64,000 bases of DNA. Origin: Poriferisodalis sp965208485 (GTDB lineage Bacteria; Actinomycetota; Acidimicrobiia; Acidimicrobiales; Poriferisodalaceae). The stretch spans positions 1,178,001-1,242,000 of the forward strand of contig NZ_OZ242344.1 in assembly GCF_965208485.1 (NCBI RefSeq), read 5' to 3'. Both the position numbers and the translations under genes were made by a program. This document shows, piece after piece, positions 8,671-17,784 of this stretch. Numbering within the stretch: position 1 is the stretch's first letter; every line of letters begins with the position of its first letter. Below the pieces are notes generated by a model. The model searched no databases, was not told where the DNA came from, and saw only the letters and a list, made by a program, of their open reading frames with translations.

Positions 8671-10709
8671 GTGCAGAGGAAGACGACGAGGGCTACAAGC
8701 TCAACATCTCCCGACTGACGATCGACAAGCTCGGCGTCAGGCTTTACGACCGAGCGTCGGCAGTCGTCGCTGAACTGATCGCCAACAGCTACGACGCAGA
8801 TGCGACTCAGGTGACCGTGAGCCTGCCCATGGGCACTCAACTCGACATCTCAGACGGAGACGGTCAGCCGTGGGACATCGTGGTCGAAGACAACGGCCAC
8901 GGAATGGACCCCACTGAAGCGCAACTCCTGTTCCTCGATGTCGGCAGCGACCGCCGGACGCGTTCGGCTAACGGACCGAAGTCGCCGCGGTTCAAGAGGC
9001 CGGTGATGGGCCGCAAGGGAATCGGCAAGCTCGCACCATTCGGAATCTGCCGCCAGATCGAGATCCTCTCGGCGGGCGGGGAACCCGTCGACGGCAAGTA
9101 CCAAGTGAGCCACTTCGTCATGGACTATGGCGAGATCATCAAGGACGAGCCCGGTGCCGCCCCGCTGACCTCCGGCGAACACGACCGCACATGGCGAGAA
9201 GCGAGCGGCACCACAGTGACGCTGCGGCAGTTCCTCCCGAAGCGGGTCCCCCCGGCAGACGTGTTCCTCCGCCAGCTTGCGCGCGTATTCCGGGGCACGA
9301 CCGACTTTGCGATCTCAGTCCTGAACCTCAGGGAGCCGCTCTTCGGAGCGCGACCCTTGCCGCCATTCGAGATCGAGGTTGACGAGCAGACCCGAATCCG
9401 CCTGGAAGACCGCCCGGTGCCTTGCGGAGACAGGGAGTTGCCGGTGACCGGTTGGGTGGCGAAAGCCAAGAGTGCCTACAAGAACGACGAAGACGCCGGC
9501 GTCCGCATCTACGCGAGGAACAAGATCGTCGCCACGACTCGGGACTTCGAACAGGGTTCCGGTTACAGCGGCGAATTCGTGGTCCGTTCGTACCTCGTCG
9601 GTGAGGTGGTGGCCGAATGGCTCGATGTCGACGGCCACGACGATCTCATCAGGACGGACCGGCAAGACATCCTCTGGAATTCTGAAGAGGGCGAAGCACT
9701 CAAGCTGTACGGCCAGCAGTTGGTGAAGGAAGTCGCCAAGTCGGCCATTCCCGTGCACGAGCAGTCGATGGCGACGCGCGTCGTCGAGAGGTCACGAGTC
9801 GAGTCGAGAGCGCGAAGCACCTTCAACGACGACGAGCTCGTCGAATCAGCCGTCGAACTCACCACGATGCTCGGCAGGTCTGTCTCCGAGGAGAAGCTCA
9901 ACGATTCGGATTACCTCGAGCGTCTCGTCCAATTCGTGCTGTCAGTCGCTCCGCATCACCTGCTCGTCGAGAGTTTCGCCGACCTCGCGCAGCTGGCGAG
10001 CGGCAATTCTGACGCACTGGATCGCCTCGTAGCGCTGTTCCGACGCACGGAGGTCGCTGCGCTCGCCTCGTACGCGCAGGTAGCGAGAGGTCGGATCGAA
10101 GCCATCTCAAGTCTCGAAGCGGCCCTTGAGCGAGATAGCTCAGAGCCAGTTGACGAGTCGAGGCTGCAGGCGATACTGCGCAGCGCGCCATGGCTGATCA
10201 ATCCGGAGTGGGAAATCATTTCCGAGAATCAGACGCTGCGAACCTTCGCCGACCGTTACGCAGCGCTAATTCAAGAGCGCTGGCCGAGCGCATTGGAGCT
10301 GCCTGCGGAGGACTTCCGTCGACGCCCCGACTTCATCATGATGGAGACCTCGGGCCAGCTCCACTGCATCGAGATCAAGCGCCCTCATGCAGGGCTCAAG
10401 AAGGAGGACTTCACCCGCTTCTACCACTACATCACGGTCTTCGCCTCCATGCAGGAGCAGGAGCAGGCGCTGACCGGCCACTGGGTCCGCGGCTGCGTGT
10501 TTCACATGATCGTCGACCGGATTGACCTTGCCGACAACATGCAGGCCGACTTGCTCCGTCGCTATATCGACGAAGGCACTGTGGTTCACTCGACGTGGAA
10601 CGACCTGTTGGCGAAGACGAGACGGTCCAATGCCGACTTTCTGGCAGCGCGTGAAGCGTCGCTACAAGCCGCCAGCGAGCCTGGGCCACCGGACAGTGAA
10701 GGCGCATGA
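8667..10709 (+). CDS. MORC-like GHKL ATPase with C-terminal PD-(D/E)XK nuclease domain
   Basis: A 680-aa protein from ATG 8667; ATG 8640 is an alternative start with no better support. The GHKL (gyrase/Hsp90/MutL) ATPase is complete: 'AELIANSYDAD' (Mg/ATP Asn), 'VEDNGHGM' and 'GRKGIGKLAPFG' (ATP lid), all within residues 30-125. A transducer-like region follows. At the C-terminus 'RPDFIMMETSGQLHCIEIKRP' (about Asp555, Glu569, Lys571) is a PD-(D/E)XK nuclease core, in a DUF4263/Shedu-like context. The cytosine methyltransferase follows after 1 nt. GHKL ATPases paired with DNA methyltransferases are known as MORC/MutL-like restriction systems, so this is the likely restriction subunit. Confidence 0.8.
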   Translation: MSAEEDDEGYKLNISRLTIDKLGVRLYDRASAVVAELIANSYDADATQVTVSLPMGTQLDISDGDGQPWDIVVEDNGHGMDPTEAQLLFLDVGSDRRTRSANGPKSPRFKRPVMGRKGIGKLAPFGICRQIEILSAGGEPVDGKYQVSHFVMDYGEIIKDEPGAAPLTSGEHDRTWREASGTTVTLRQFLPKRVPPADVFLRQLARVFRGTTDFAISVLNLREPLFGARPLPPFEIEVDEQTRIRLEDRPVPCGDRELPVTGWVAKAKSAYKNDEDAGVRIYARNKIVATTRDFEQGSGYSGEFVVRSYLVGEVVAEWLDVDGHDDLIRTDRQDILWNSEEGEALKLYGQQLVKEVAKSAIPVHEQSMATRVVERSRVESRARSTFNDDELVESAVELTTMLGRSVSEEKLNDSDYLERLVQFVLSVAPHHLLVESFADLAQLASGNSDALDRLVALFRRTEVAALASYAQVARGRIEAISSLEAALERDSSEPVDESRLQAILRSAPWLINPEWEIISENQTLRTFADRYAALIQERWPSALELPAEDFRRRPDFIMMETSGQLHCIEIKRPHAGLKKEDFTRFYHYITVFASMQEQEQALTGHWVRGCVFHMIVDRIDLADNMQADLLRRYIDEGTVVHSTWNDLLAKTRRSNADFLAAREASLQAASEPGPPDSEGA

Positions 10710-10710
10710 G

Positions 10711-12072
10711 ATGAGGTTCGAGACGCTGAGCGCAGTGAGCCTCTTCTCCAACTGCGGTGCCGGAGATGTCGGCTACGCGAAGGCCGGCTTCTCCTTCAAG
10801 GTCATGGCAGAGATCGAGCAACGCCGCCTCACGGTGGCGCTGGCCAACCACGCGGACGCAAGCGGGGTGCCGGGCGATCTTCGATTCACCTGGCGCGAGG
10901 CGGTGGCATCATTCCGAAGCGACGCAGGGGCAGAGCCGCCCGCGCTGCTCTCGGCGTGCCCACCGTGCCAAGGGATGAGCACGGCGCGAGGAGGCCGAGG
11001 ACGTGAAGAAGATGCCGCTGCTGGCAGTCGTGACGGCCGCAACTTGCTGGTCGAGGTGATCGCTCAGGTGGCCAACGGACTTCGACCACGACTCATCGTG
11101 GTGGAGAATGTCGCCGCCTTTTTCTCGCGCTTGGTGCTCGATCCTCGAAACGACAAGCCGGTCTCGGCTGCCGTGCTGCTGCAGGATCTACTCGACTTGC
11201 ACTACGAGTGCTACCCGTTCTTGACCGACTTGGCCGACTACGGCGTCCCGCAACGCCGAGTGCGGGCGTTCATGACGTTCATCCGGCGTGATGAGGCGGC
11301 AGTTGAAGCACTGGCGCTGGCCGCGTGTGTCCCCTACCCGATGCCGACAGCCTCTGCTGAGGACGGCAACTGGACATCGCTCAAGGAGGCCCTAGAGCAA
11401 CTCGACGCAGCAGAACTCGATGCAGCCAGTGCCGAGACCGCGCATGATTCGTCGACCCCGATGCACTCAGTGCCGATCTGGGGTTTGGACCACCGATACC
11501 GCATGGTGGCAGCAATCCCGCCTAACTCCGGTGGGCGCGCCTGGGACACCGCGCACTGCGAGGCCAAGTGCGACGTCCAGGTGGATGCCGACGACGCCGT
11601 GTGCCCGGCTTGCAATGAACCCCTCCTGCGACCCGTGGTGCAGGAAGCTGACGGCAGCTACCGGTTGGTGCGTGGCTTTCGGCGATCGAGCTATTCCCGC
11701 ATGCGGCCCGAGGCGCCGGCGCCGACCATCACAACGGCGAGCGGACATGTCGGCTCGGACAACACCATCCATCCATTCGAAAACCGACTTCTGAGCCCCT
11801 TGGAATGTGCTCATCTCCAGACGATTCCCGATGACTTCGAATGGGGAACTTCTTTGGACGATTGGGGCCCAACGGCAGTGCGGGCGATGATCGGCGAAGC
11901 TGTACCGCCCCGCTTCACTGAGATGCACGGACGCGTCCTCGCGGAGCTATTGGACGGCCGCACCGAAGGGCTCGCATCCGCGGACGATCGCCGTCTGACG
12001 AAGGCCCTCGAGCGAATGCAACGCGGTCTGCCAACTCAACGTCTGGCTACTCAGGGTCAGCTTCGGCAGTAG
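10711..12072 (+). CDS. Cytosine-5 DNA methyltransferase
   Basis: The start is ATG 10711, 1 nt after the GHKL stop; the open frame back to 10522 is antisense-quality sequence inside the GHKL gene. The 453-aa enzyme shows the C5-methyltransferase motifs in order: motif I 'SLFSNCGAGD', motif IV 'ACPPCQGMS' with catalytic Cys86, motif VI 'ENV' (132-134), motif VIII 'PQRRVR' and motif X 'GEAVPP'. The target-recognition region contains a four-cysteine zinc ribbon ('CEAKC'...'CPAC'). It would protect host DNA from the GHKL-nuclease partner. Convergent with the 445-aa gene, 11 nt apart. Confidence 0.92.
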   Translation: MRFETLSAVSLFSNCGAGDVGYAKAGFSFKVMAEIEQRRLTVALANHADASGVPGDLRFTWREAVASFRSDAGAEPPALLSACPPCQGMSTARGGRGREEDAAAGSRDGRNLLVEVIAQVANGLRPRLIVVENVAAFFSRLVLDPRNDKPVSAAVLLQDLLDLHYECYPFLTDLADYGVPQRRVRAFMTFIRRDEAAVEALALAACVPYPMPTASAEDGNWTSLKEALEQLDAAELDAASAETAHDSSTPMHSVPIWGLDHRYRMVAAIPPNSGGRAWDTAHCEAKCDVQVDADDAVCPACNEPLLRPVVQEADGSYRLVRGFRRSSYSRMRPEAPAPTITTASGHVGSDNTIHPFENRLLSPLECAHLQTIPDDFEWGTSLDDWGPTAVRAMIGEAVPPRFTEMHGRVLAELLDGRTEGLASADDRRLTKALERMQRGLPTQRLATQGQLRQ

Positions 12073-12083
12073 TTACGAATCGT

Positions 12084-13421
12084 TCAAGTCTGTCCGGCTT
12101 CCCGGTCGAGTAGCTCCAGGAGTAGCTTGTCGGCTGCCTGGGGATCGATATCCCACTCTTGGGCAAGAGAACGGGCGACATGCAAAGCCTGTAACTCCTG
12201 AGAAGTGTCCCCGGTGGCTAGCCCGTCCGTGAGTCTCTCAGCAAGACTCTGGCCGGACCCTGTGTCACCTTGCTCGGCTTCTACCTGGTGGGCTAAGTCG
12301 TCTAGCACCTCAAGTAACGCGTCACGTACTGGACCCGGGGCGCATTCATCAATTTCGCTTCTGGCTGAATCGAAGCGATCAGCAGCCGCATCGGAGGTAG
12401 CACTGACCAATTCGTGGCCTCGCTGTTCATCCGGAAGATGCTGAACACCGGAGACGGTTTGGAGAGCTAGGTGTGCTGACGTAAACGCATCGAGGAGGTG
12501 AGTCGAATGTGACTCGCCCAATTCTGCTGCCCATGGTTCGACATCCGGTGATGGCCAGCATTCTGTGATCATCTGCATGGCGAACTCTGGAACCGCCCGA
12601 CGAAGCCGCGTCGGCACCAACAGATAGGTCTCGTCGAAAGGCCTGTCGGCGTCCAACACTTGCGCGAGCGTTGCCATCGCTTCAGACCACTCCAGCAGCG
12701 AGGCCAGCTCAACGGTGATCGCGAATTTGCGCAGGGGACCATCCTCATGCCAGCTCTCAAGGACGGTCACGTCGAGCCCAGTGGCTTGGCATGCAGTCTG
12801 GATCTCGGATCGACGCCGCTTGCCTTCCTTCGTGTGTTGTCGACGACACCATTCGGCGGCCCGTCGAAGTGTTTCGTCCTGGTTACCCGCCAGCGCGGAA
12901 CCACGTATCGCTGCCGGTTCTGATTCGCTGCGTTCAAGTACCTCAAGGACTGCTGCGATGTCCAGCAGGGTTTCGCGCATCTGGTCAAGGCAGCCGGGGT
13001 AACTGCCCACACCAACGAAGGGCCATGGTTCCTCCTTGCAGCCCTCAAGATGCGTCGCAACGACCGATTCACGGATGTAGACGACGAGGCGGCGGTACTG
13101 ATCCGGCTGTGTTAGCCGCGGAACGATGTTTCGCGTTAGATCGGTGATCAGCGCTACGGCATCGTCGTTCTCAAGTGGGTTCGGACGATCGAGAATTCCT
13201 GGCTCCTCGAGTCCGGCTCTGCGCATTGGCGGCTTGATATGCGTGGCCGCTGAGTGCAGCGCTTCCACACTGGGACGAAGGTCCGACAAGTTTGGCGTAT
13301 CTGGTAAGTCCTTGACGAGTTGGCTACCGATCTGGTGCGCGAGTCGGGTTGCCTCCCCAAGCAACGGAAGAAGCTCCTGAAGGCGCTTGGAGTCGTTGAC
13401 GCCAAGCAACGTCCGGATCAC
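12084..13421 (-). CDS. Unknown 445-aa, probably helical protein, possibly 5'-truncated by IS1380
   Basis: I do not recognise a family. The product is rich in Leu, Glu and Ala with many amphipathic helices, no transmembrane segment and no catalytic motif I can see. It starts at GTG 13421 without a clear ribosome site, and the frame stays open right to the IS1380 boundary at 13459, so the true 5' end may have been removed by the insertion. Without the IS cluster it would lie directly downstream of the Schlafen-type gene on the same strand, so it may once have been part of the hsdR-hsdS operon. Confidence 0.55.
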   Translation of the reverse strand: MIRTLLGVNDSKRLQELLPLLGEATRLAHQIGSQLVKDLPDTPNLSDLRPSVEALHSAATHIKPPMRRAGLEEPGILDRPNPLENDDAVALITDLTRNIVPRLTQPDQYRRLVVYIRESVVATHLEGCKEEPWPFVGVGSYPGCLDQMRETLLDIAAVLEVLERSESEPAAIRGSALAGNQDETLRRAAEWCRRQHTKEGKRRRSEIQTACQATGLDVTVLESWHEDGPLRKFAITVELASLLEWSEAMATLAQVLDADRPFDETYLLVPTRLRRAVPEFAMQMITECWPSPDVEPWAAELGESHSTHLLDAFTSAHLALQTVSGVQHLPDEQRGHELVSATSDAAADRFDSARSEIDECAPGPVRDALLEVLDDLAHQVEAEQGDTGSGQSLAERLTDGLATGDTSQELQALHVARSLAQEWDIDPQAADKLLLELLDREAGQT

Positions 13422-13458
13422 TTGAACACGCGTCCGGTTCCAAGCCGTTGCGTGTTCA

Positions 13459-15098
13459 CTTAGCCCAGATCCACCGGTGGGGTGTGCGGTGTGGGGTTGG
13501 GTGGGATGTCGGTGGTGCGGTTTGGGGTCGGGGCGGGGTGAGGGCTGGGCGGACGCGTGGGTGGTCGGCGGCGGCTTGGGGGGTGGTTTGTGTGCTGCGC
13601 CCGGGGGGTGTGCTGCGCGGCGCGGCGTGGCGCTGGGGTTTGTTCAGCAGCGCTGGGGCAGGTTGCGGATGTGTCGCAGTGCTGTGGTGAACGTGTCGGC
13701 CCAGGGCCGTCGGGCCGGGAGCCGCAGGGTGGGTCGGCCGCTGCGGTTGACGAGCCGGCCGGGCATGGTGAGCAGGCGGCGTGCGATGGTGGCCCCAACG
13801 GTGAGCTTTCGGGGGTCGTGGACTTGGCCGATGCGTGCTGTCCAGCGTGCGATGTTGTGGGCCAAGGCGGCGCAGGCGAGCCAGGCGGCGTTGGCGGTGA
13901 AGCTGGCTGAGGGGCTGTGGGCGAGGCCGCCGGCTTTGAGGTCGGCGGTGGCGAGCTCGACGCGTGCGTGGGATCGGCAGGCGGCGTCGGCTGCTTTGGT
14001 GTCGAGTTCGGCTTCGCTGATGTCGGTGACGAATGTGTGGTGGCGCCAGTTGGGGAACAGGTCGGCCTGGTCGCCGACCAGGCGGGTGCGGCGCACCACC
14101 AGCCGCACCGTGCGCTCGGGCTTGCGGTTGGGCCGCCGTGCGCTGGTGAGCGTCGTTTCGGCGACTTGGGCCTCGCCGTCGTCGGTGTAGCCGATCGGGG
14201 TCCAGTCCGCATCGTCGACGGCCGCGACGGCCCTGCCGACGGCGGGGTTGGAGGCGACAGCGATCACGAACCTGGCGTCGAGCGCGTCGAGCTTGTCGAC
14301 CAGGCCCCACGACAAGAACCCCGCGTCCGCGCGAACCGTCAGCTCCGCGTCCGGGGCGAGACGGCGCACCCGGTTGACGGTCTCGGCGAAGAAGCGGACA
14401 TGGCCCCGCTGGGAGGAGCCCTTGCGCATCCGGGAGTGCACGATCTCGCCGGTGTCGTCGCGTGAAGCCACCAGCGGGTGATATCCCAGCCGCCCACCGT
14501 GCCCGTACGCGGCGCCGCCCTTCGCGTCGCTGTGCACCACCGCGACCGTGGAATCGACATCGACCGTGACCCGTTCCGCCGCCGGGGCGGCGCCTGCGTC
14601 CCACGCGCGGCCCAAAGCCAGCTCCTGGACGCGGTCCAGCTGACGCACATGACCCCACGTGAAGGACCGCAAGAACGTCCCCAACGTGGACGGCGCCACC
14701 GGCGCGAACCCAACCACCGACCCCGCCGAGCCGGCCCGCAGCCTGTCCGCGTCCGAGAAGAACGAGCCCCCCACCAGCATCGAGCACACCGCCGTGAGCA
14801 CCTTCGCTCCCGACCCGCGGCCCGCCGCAGGCGGGCGCACCGTCTCGTCGATCAAGCCCTCCAAGCCCAACCGGCCCGCCAGCGTGCCCACCGCCAGCAG
14901 ACCAGCGTCCCCCACCAACGAGCCCTCGTCGAACACTGCCACGACCCGGTCCAACAACCGCGTATCATCGCTCACAGAAAGCGCCTCCCGTCATGGCATC
15001 ACGCCGCGATCTCACAACCGGCAAAATGCCACCTCAGGAGGCCTTTCTGGTGGACGCAAACCCCACCAGCCCAACCAAACCGATGGATCTGGGCTAAG
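13459..15098 (-). mobile_element. IS1380-family insertion sequence, copy 1
   Basis: A 1640-bp element bounded by CTTAGCCCAGATCCACCGG (left) and its inverted counterpart CGATGGATCTGGGCTAAG (right). It carries one transposase gene on the minus strand. The transposase leader contains a segment (about 15025-15053) present in inverted orientation in copy 2 (about 16103-16131), confirming relatedness. I see no convincing target duplication. An IS5-type element abuts its right end. Confidence 0.85.
13644..14975 (-). CDS. IS1380-family transposase
   Basis: A 443-aa DDE transposase starting at GTG 14975 behind a GGGAGG ribosome site. Typical IS1380 features are 'TVDVDSTVAVVHSDAKGGAAYG' (first catalytic Asp), 'HSRMRKGSS', 'VRADAGFLSWGLVDKLDA' (second Asp) and a C-terminal 'LATADLKAGGLAHSPSASF' in the region of the last acidic residue. 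It is full length with no frame breaks, so this copy may be active and could supply transposase to copy 2. Confidence 0.9.
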   Translation of the reverse strand: MSDDTRLLDRVVAVFDEGSLVGDAGLLAVGTLAGRLGLEGLIDETVRPPAAGRGSGAKVLTAVCSMLVGGSFFSDADRLRAGSAGSVVGFAPVAPSTLGTFLRSFTWGHVRQLDRVQELALGRAWDAGAAPAAERVTVDVDSTVAVVHSDAKGGAAYGHGGRLGYHPLVASRDDTGEIVHSRMRKGSSQRGHVRFFAETVNRVRRLAPDAELTVRADAGFLSWGLVDKLDALDARFVIAVASNPAVGRAVAAVDDADWTPIGYTDDGEAQVAETTLTSARRPNRKPERTVRLVVRRTRLVGDQADLFPNWRHHTFVTDISEAELDTKAADAACRSHARVELATADLKAGGLAHSPSASFTANAAWLACAALAHNIARWTARIGQVHDPRKLTVGATIARRLLTMPGRLVNRSGRPTLRLPARRPWADTFTTALRHIRNLPQRC

Positions 15099-15102
15099 AG
15101 CG

Positions 15103-15957
15103 TCAGCGGATAGGTGGTTCGGTGGGCTGCCAGCGGTTGCGGTGGTCGATGAGTTTGATGACGATGATGAGCGTTATGGCGAGGGCGAGTTGGGCGAGGC
15201 GGTGCTGGGGTTTGCGGTCGGTGTTGCGTCGTAGCTGCCCGTAGTTGGACAGCCAGGAGTTGGTGCGCTCCACTGTCCAGCGCAGCCCCATGGGGGCGGC
15301 GGCCGGTTTGGGGTCTGTGGTTGTGGGGGGCCGCTTGGCGGGCCGCTCGATGTCGGCGATGCCTGCTTTGTGGACGGCCCGGTCGACGCGGGCGCCGATG
15401 TAGCCGCGGTCGAGATGGACGGTTTCGATGTCGTGGTGCAGGCCTCGGCGTTCGATCTCGGCGAGGGTGGGCTCGAACAGCATGATGTCGTTGCGGTTCG
15501 CGCCGTCGGCGGCCCACGCGACCGGGGTGCCCGCCGCGTCGGTCGCCAGCGACCACTTCCAGCCCAGTTTCCGCCTGTCAACAGGGCTTTTGCCAGTCCC
15601 CGCCCCGCCGCAAGGGGCCTTGTGGACCGAGCCGTCGACGCACAGATCGGCGAGCCGCAGGCCCATGATGCGGTCCCACGCGGCGATCGCCTCGGCCGCG
15701 ATGTGATCGAACACCCCGGCGGCGACCCATTCGTCGCGGCGCGACCGCAGCGTCGTGTCAGACACCTCGCCGTCCAACAGGTGCTCAACGGACTCCCACG
15801 AGCAGCCCGTCACCAGCCTGATGATGATCCCCCGCAGGCACAGCCGATCCGATATCCGAGGCCGGTGACAGCCCAGCGGATGCGACCGGGGACGAGCCAA
15901 CCGCGGCTCGACCGCAGCCCAGATGACATCCACCACCACCTTGCTCAAAGCGCGCAT
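15103..15957 (-). CDS. IS5-family transposase
   Basis: I choose ATG 15957 ('MRALSKVVVDVIWAAVEPRL'); the frame is open to 15984. The product has the IS5 layout: a helical N-terminal DUF4096-like domain ('RPRISDRLCLRGIIIRLVTGCSW'), then the DDE domain with 'LCVDGSVHKAPCGG', 'HLDRGYIGARVD' and 'RWTVERTNSWLSNYGQLRRNTDR' carrying the final Glu. It looks intact. Its stop codon lies just outside the left inverted repeat. Confidence 0.87.
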   Translation of the reverse strand: MRALSKVVVDVIWAAVEPRLARPRSHPLGCHRPRISDRLCLRGIIIRLVTGCSWESVEHLLDGEVSDTTLRSRRDEWVAAGVFDHIAAEAIAAWDRIMGLRLADLCVDGSVHKAPCGGAGTGKSPVDRRKLGWKWSLATDAAGTPVAWAADGANRNDIMLFEPTLAEIERRGLHHDIETVHLDRGYIGARVDRAVHKAGIADIERPAKRPPTTTDPKPAAAPMGLRWTVERTNSWLSNYGQLRRNTDRKPQHRLAQLALAITLIIVIKLIDHRNRWQPTEPPIR

Positions 15958-16047
15958 GATGAAACCGGCCTCCACGGTCGTCAAGTTCAGGACAACCCGA
16001 CCAATACACCGGCGAACCAGACGACCCGTGGACGGCCGCCTATCCGC
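15106..16047 (-). mobile_element. IS5-family insertion sequence between two IS1380 copies
   Basis: A 942-bp element with 12-bp ends GCGGATAGGTGG (left) and CCGCCTATCCGC (right; one mismatch). It fills almost exactly the gap between IS1380 copy 1 (ends 15098) and copy 2 (starts 16055). I see no clear target duplication. Confidence 0.7.
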
Positions 16048-16179
16048 GCGGCCTCTAAGCCCAGATCCACCGGTGTGATGTGGGTGGGTGGTGTGGCGCG
16101 TCCACCAGAAAGGCCTCCTGAGGTGGCATTTTGCCGTTGTTGAGAAACGGGCGTGATGTCATGACGGGAGGCGCTTTCT

Positions 16180-17526
16180 GTGAGCACTGTAGTTGGGGGT
16201 TTGGACCGGATCGAGGCTGTGTTCGACGACGGGTCTGTGGTCGGCGACGGGGGGCTGGTGCTGGTGGGCACGCTGGTGGGCCGGCTGGGCTTGGAGGGTC
16301 TGGTCGGCGAGGCGGTGCGCCCGCCGGGGGCTGGGCGCGGGTCGGGCGCGAAGGTGCTCGCGGCGGTGTGCTCGATGCTGGTGGGCGGGTCGTTCTTTTC
16401 TGACGCGGACAGGCTGCGGGCGGGCTCGGCTGGGGCGGTGGTTGGGTTCGCGGTGGTGGGGTTCGCGCCGGTGGCGCCGTCCACGCTGGGGACCTTCGCC
16501 CGGTCGTTCGCGTGGGGTCGTGTGCGCCGGCTGGACCGCGTCGGGGAGCTGGTGTTGGGCCGTGCGTGGGCGGCGGGCGCGGCCCCGGCGGCGAAGGCGG
16601 TCACGGTCGATGTCGACTCCACGCTCGCGGTGGTGCGCAGCGACGCGAAGCACGGCGCCGCGTACGGCCACGGCGAGCGGCTGGGCTACCACCCGCTGAT
16701 CGCGGCCCGCGACGACACCGGCGAGATCGTGCACTCCCCGATGCGCAAGAGCTCCTCACAGCGCGGAAACGTCGGCTTCGCCGCGGAGACCCTGCGCCGG
16801 GTGCGCCGCCTGGCGCCCGACGCGGCGCTGATGCTGCGCGCCGACACGGGGTTCTTGTCGTGGGACCTGATCGACAAGCTCGAAGCGCACGACACCAGGT
16901 TCGCGGTCGCTGTCGCCCCCAACCCCAGCGTCACAGCGGCTGTCGCCGCCATCGGCGCCCACGACTGGGACACCGATCGGCTGCACAGACGACGGCGAAG
17001 CCCAAGTCGCCGAGGCCACTCTCACCAGCGGCCGACGCGCCGCGGGCAAGCCCAAGCCACGGTGCGCCTCGTGATGCGCCGCACCCGCCTCGCAGGCGGC
17101 CAAGCCGAGCTGTGGCCGAACTGGCGCCACCACGCCGTGGCCACCGACATCGACGCCGACGGGCTCGACACCAAAGCAGCCGACACCGCCTGCCGCGCTC
17201 ACGCCCGCGTCGAGCAAGCCATCCGCGACATCAAAGCCGGCGGCCTCGCCCACAGCCCCTCAGGACGGTTCGCGGCCAACGCCTCCCGGCTCGCCTTCGC
17301 CGCCCTGGCGCACAACATCGCACGCTGGGCAGCGCGCATCGAAAAGGTCCACGAACCCCACAAGCCCACCGTTGGGGCCACCCTCGCCCGGCGCCTGCCC
17401 AACATCGCGGGCAGGCTCGACCGCCGCAGCGGACGGCCCACCCTGCGACTCCCGGCCCGATGACCCCGGGCCGACACATTCACCACCGCACTGCGACACA
17501 TCCGCAGCATCCCCCAGCACCGCTGA
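16180..17526 (+). pseudogene. IS1380-family transposase, frame-damaged
   Basis: It starts at GTG 16180 behind the same GGGAGG site as copy 1 and aligns with that transposase throughout. Two compensating frameshifts replace about 25 residues between 'HDWDTDR' and 'TVRLVMRRTR' (about 16970-17055); the alternative frame there reads 'TDDGEAQVAEATLTSGRR', matching copy 1. A TGA at 17461-17463 replaces an Arg codon, after which the frame continues with 'TFTTALRHIRSIPQH' to 17526. Probably inactive; copy 1 could act in trans. Confidence 0.75.
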
Positions 17527-17621
17527 GCCGCCGCCCGCGCCACACCGAGCCGCGCAGCACCACCAAGCCCAGCACACAAACCAACCCACACACCCACACC
17601 GACCACCCACGCCACCACCAC

Positions 17622-17655
17622 CGCCGAACCCAGCAGCCCCCATCCCAACAAAAGA
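17622..17655 (+). repeat. Relic of an ISL3-type terminal sequence
   Basis: The sequence around 'CCCATCCCAACAAAAGACGA' closely matches the right end and subterminal sequence of the ISL3 element at 36533-36576 (both read GAACCCAGCAGCCC, then a CCCACAAAAGGACGAAGGCTC-like stretch). It shows that an ISL3-type element was once inserted here. Confidence 0.6.
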
Positions 17656-17784
17656 CGAAGGCTCCAAAAACCGCCCCGCCAACAACCACAACCCACACAA
17701 CCCGCCAACACCCCACCCCACCAGTGAATCAGGGCTAAGACCCCGGGGGAAGCCAAATGCGCAGAAAATCGGACAGTCCCGCAG

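Larger units (their letters stand above)
16055..17739 (+). mobile_element. IS1380-family insertion sequence, copy 2, degenerate
   Basis: Bounded by CTAAGCCCAGATCCACCGG (left) and GTGAATCAGGGCTAAG (right). It lies in inverted orientation to copy 1, so the two flank the IS5 element like a composite. The transposase is damaged, and the 3' non-coding part contains an old ISL3 end at 17622-17655. Confidence 0.75.

Noticed and set aside
13456..14787. 443-aa and 250-aa minus-strand ORFs overlapping the IS1380 transposase in other frames
   Set aside because: Proline/arginine-rich shadow frames; the transposase frame (13644-14975) carries the conserved motifs.
13459..17739. A true composite transposon formed by the two IS1380 copies
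   Set aside because: No outer target duplication is visible and only an IS5 lies between them; simple stacking of insertions explains it.
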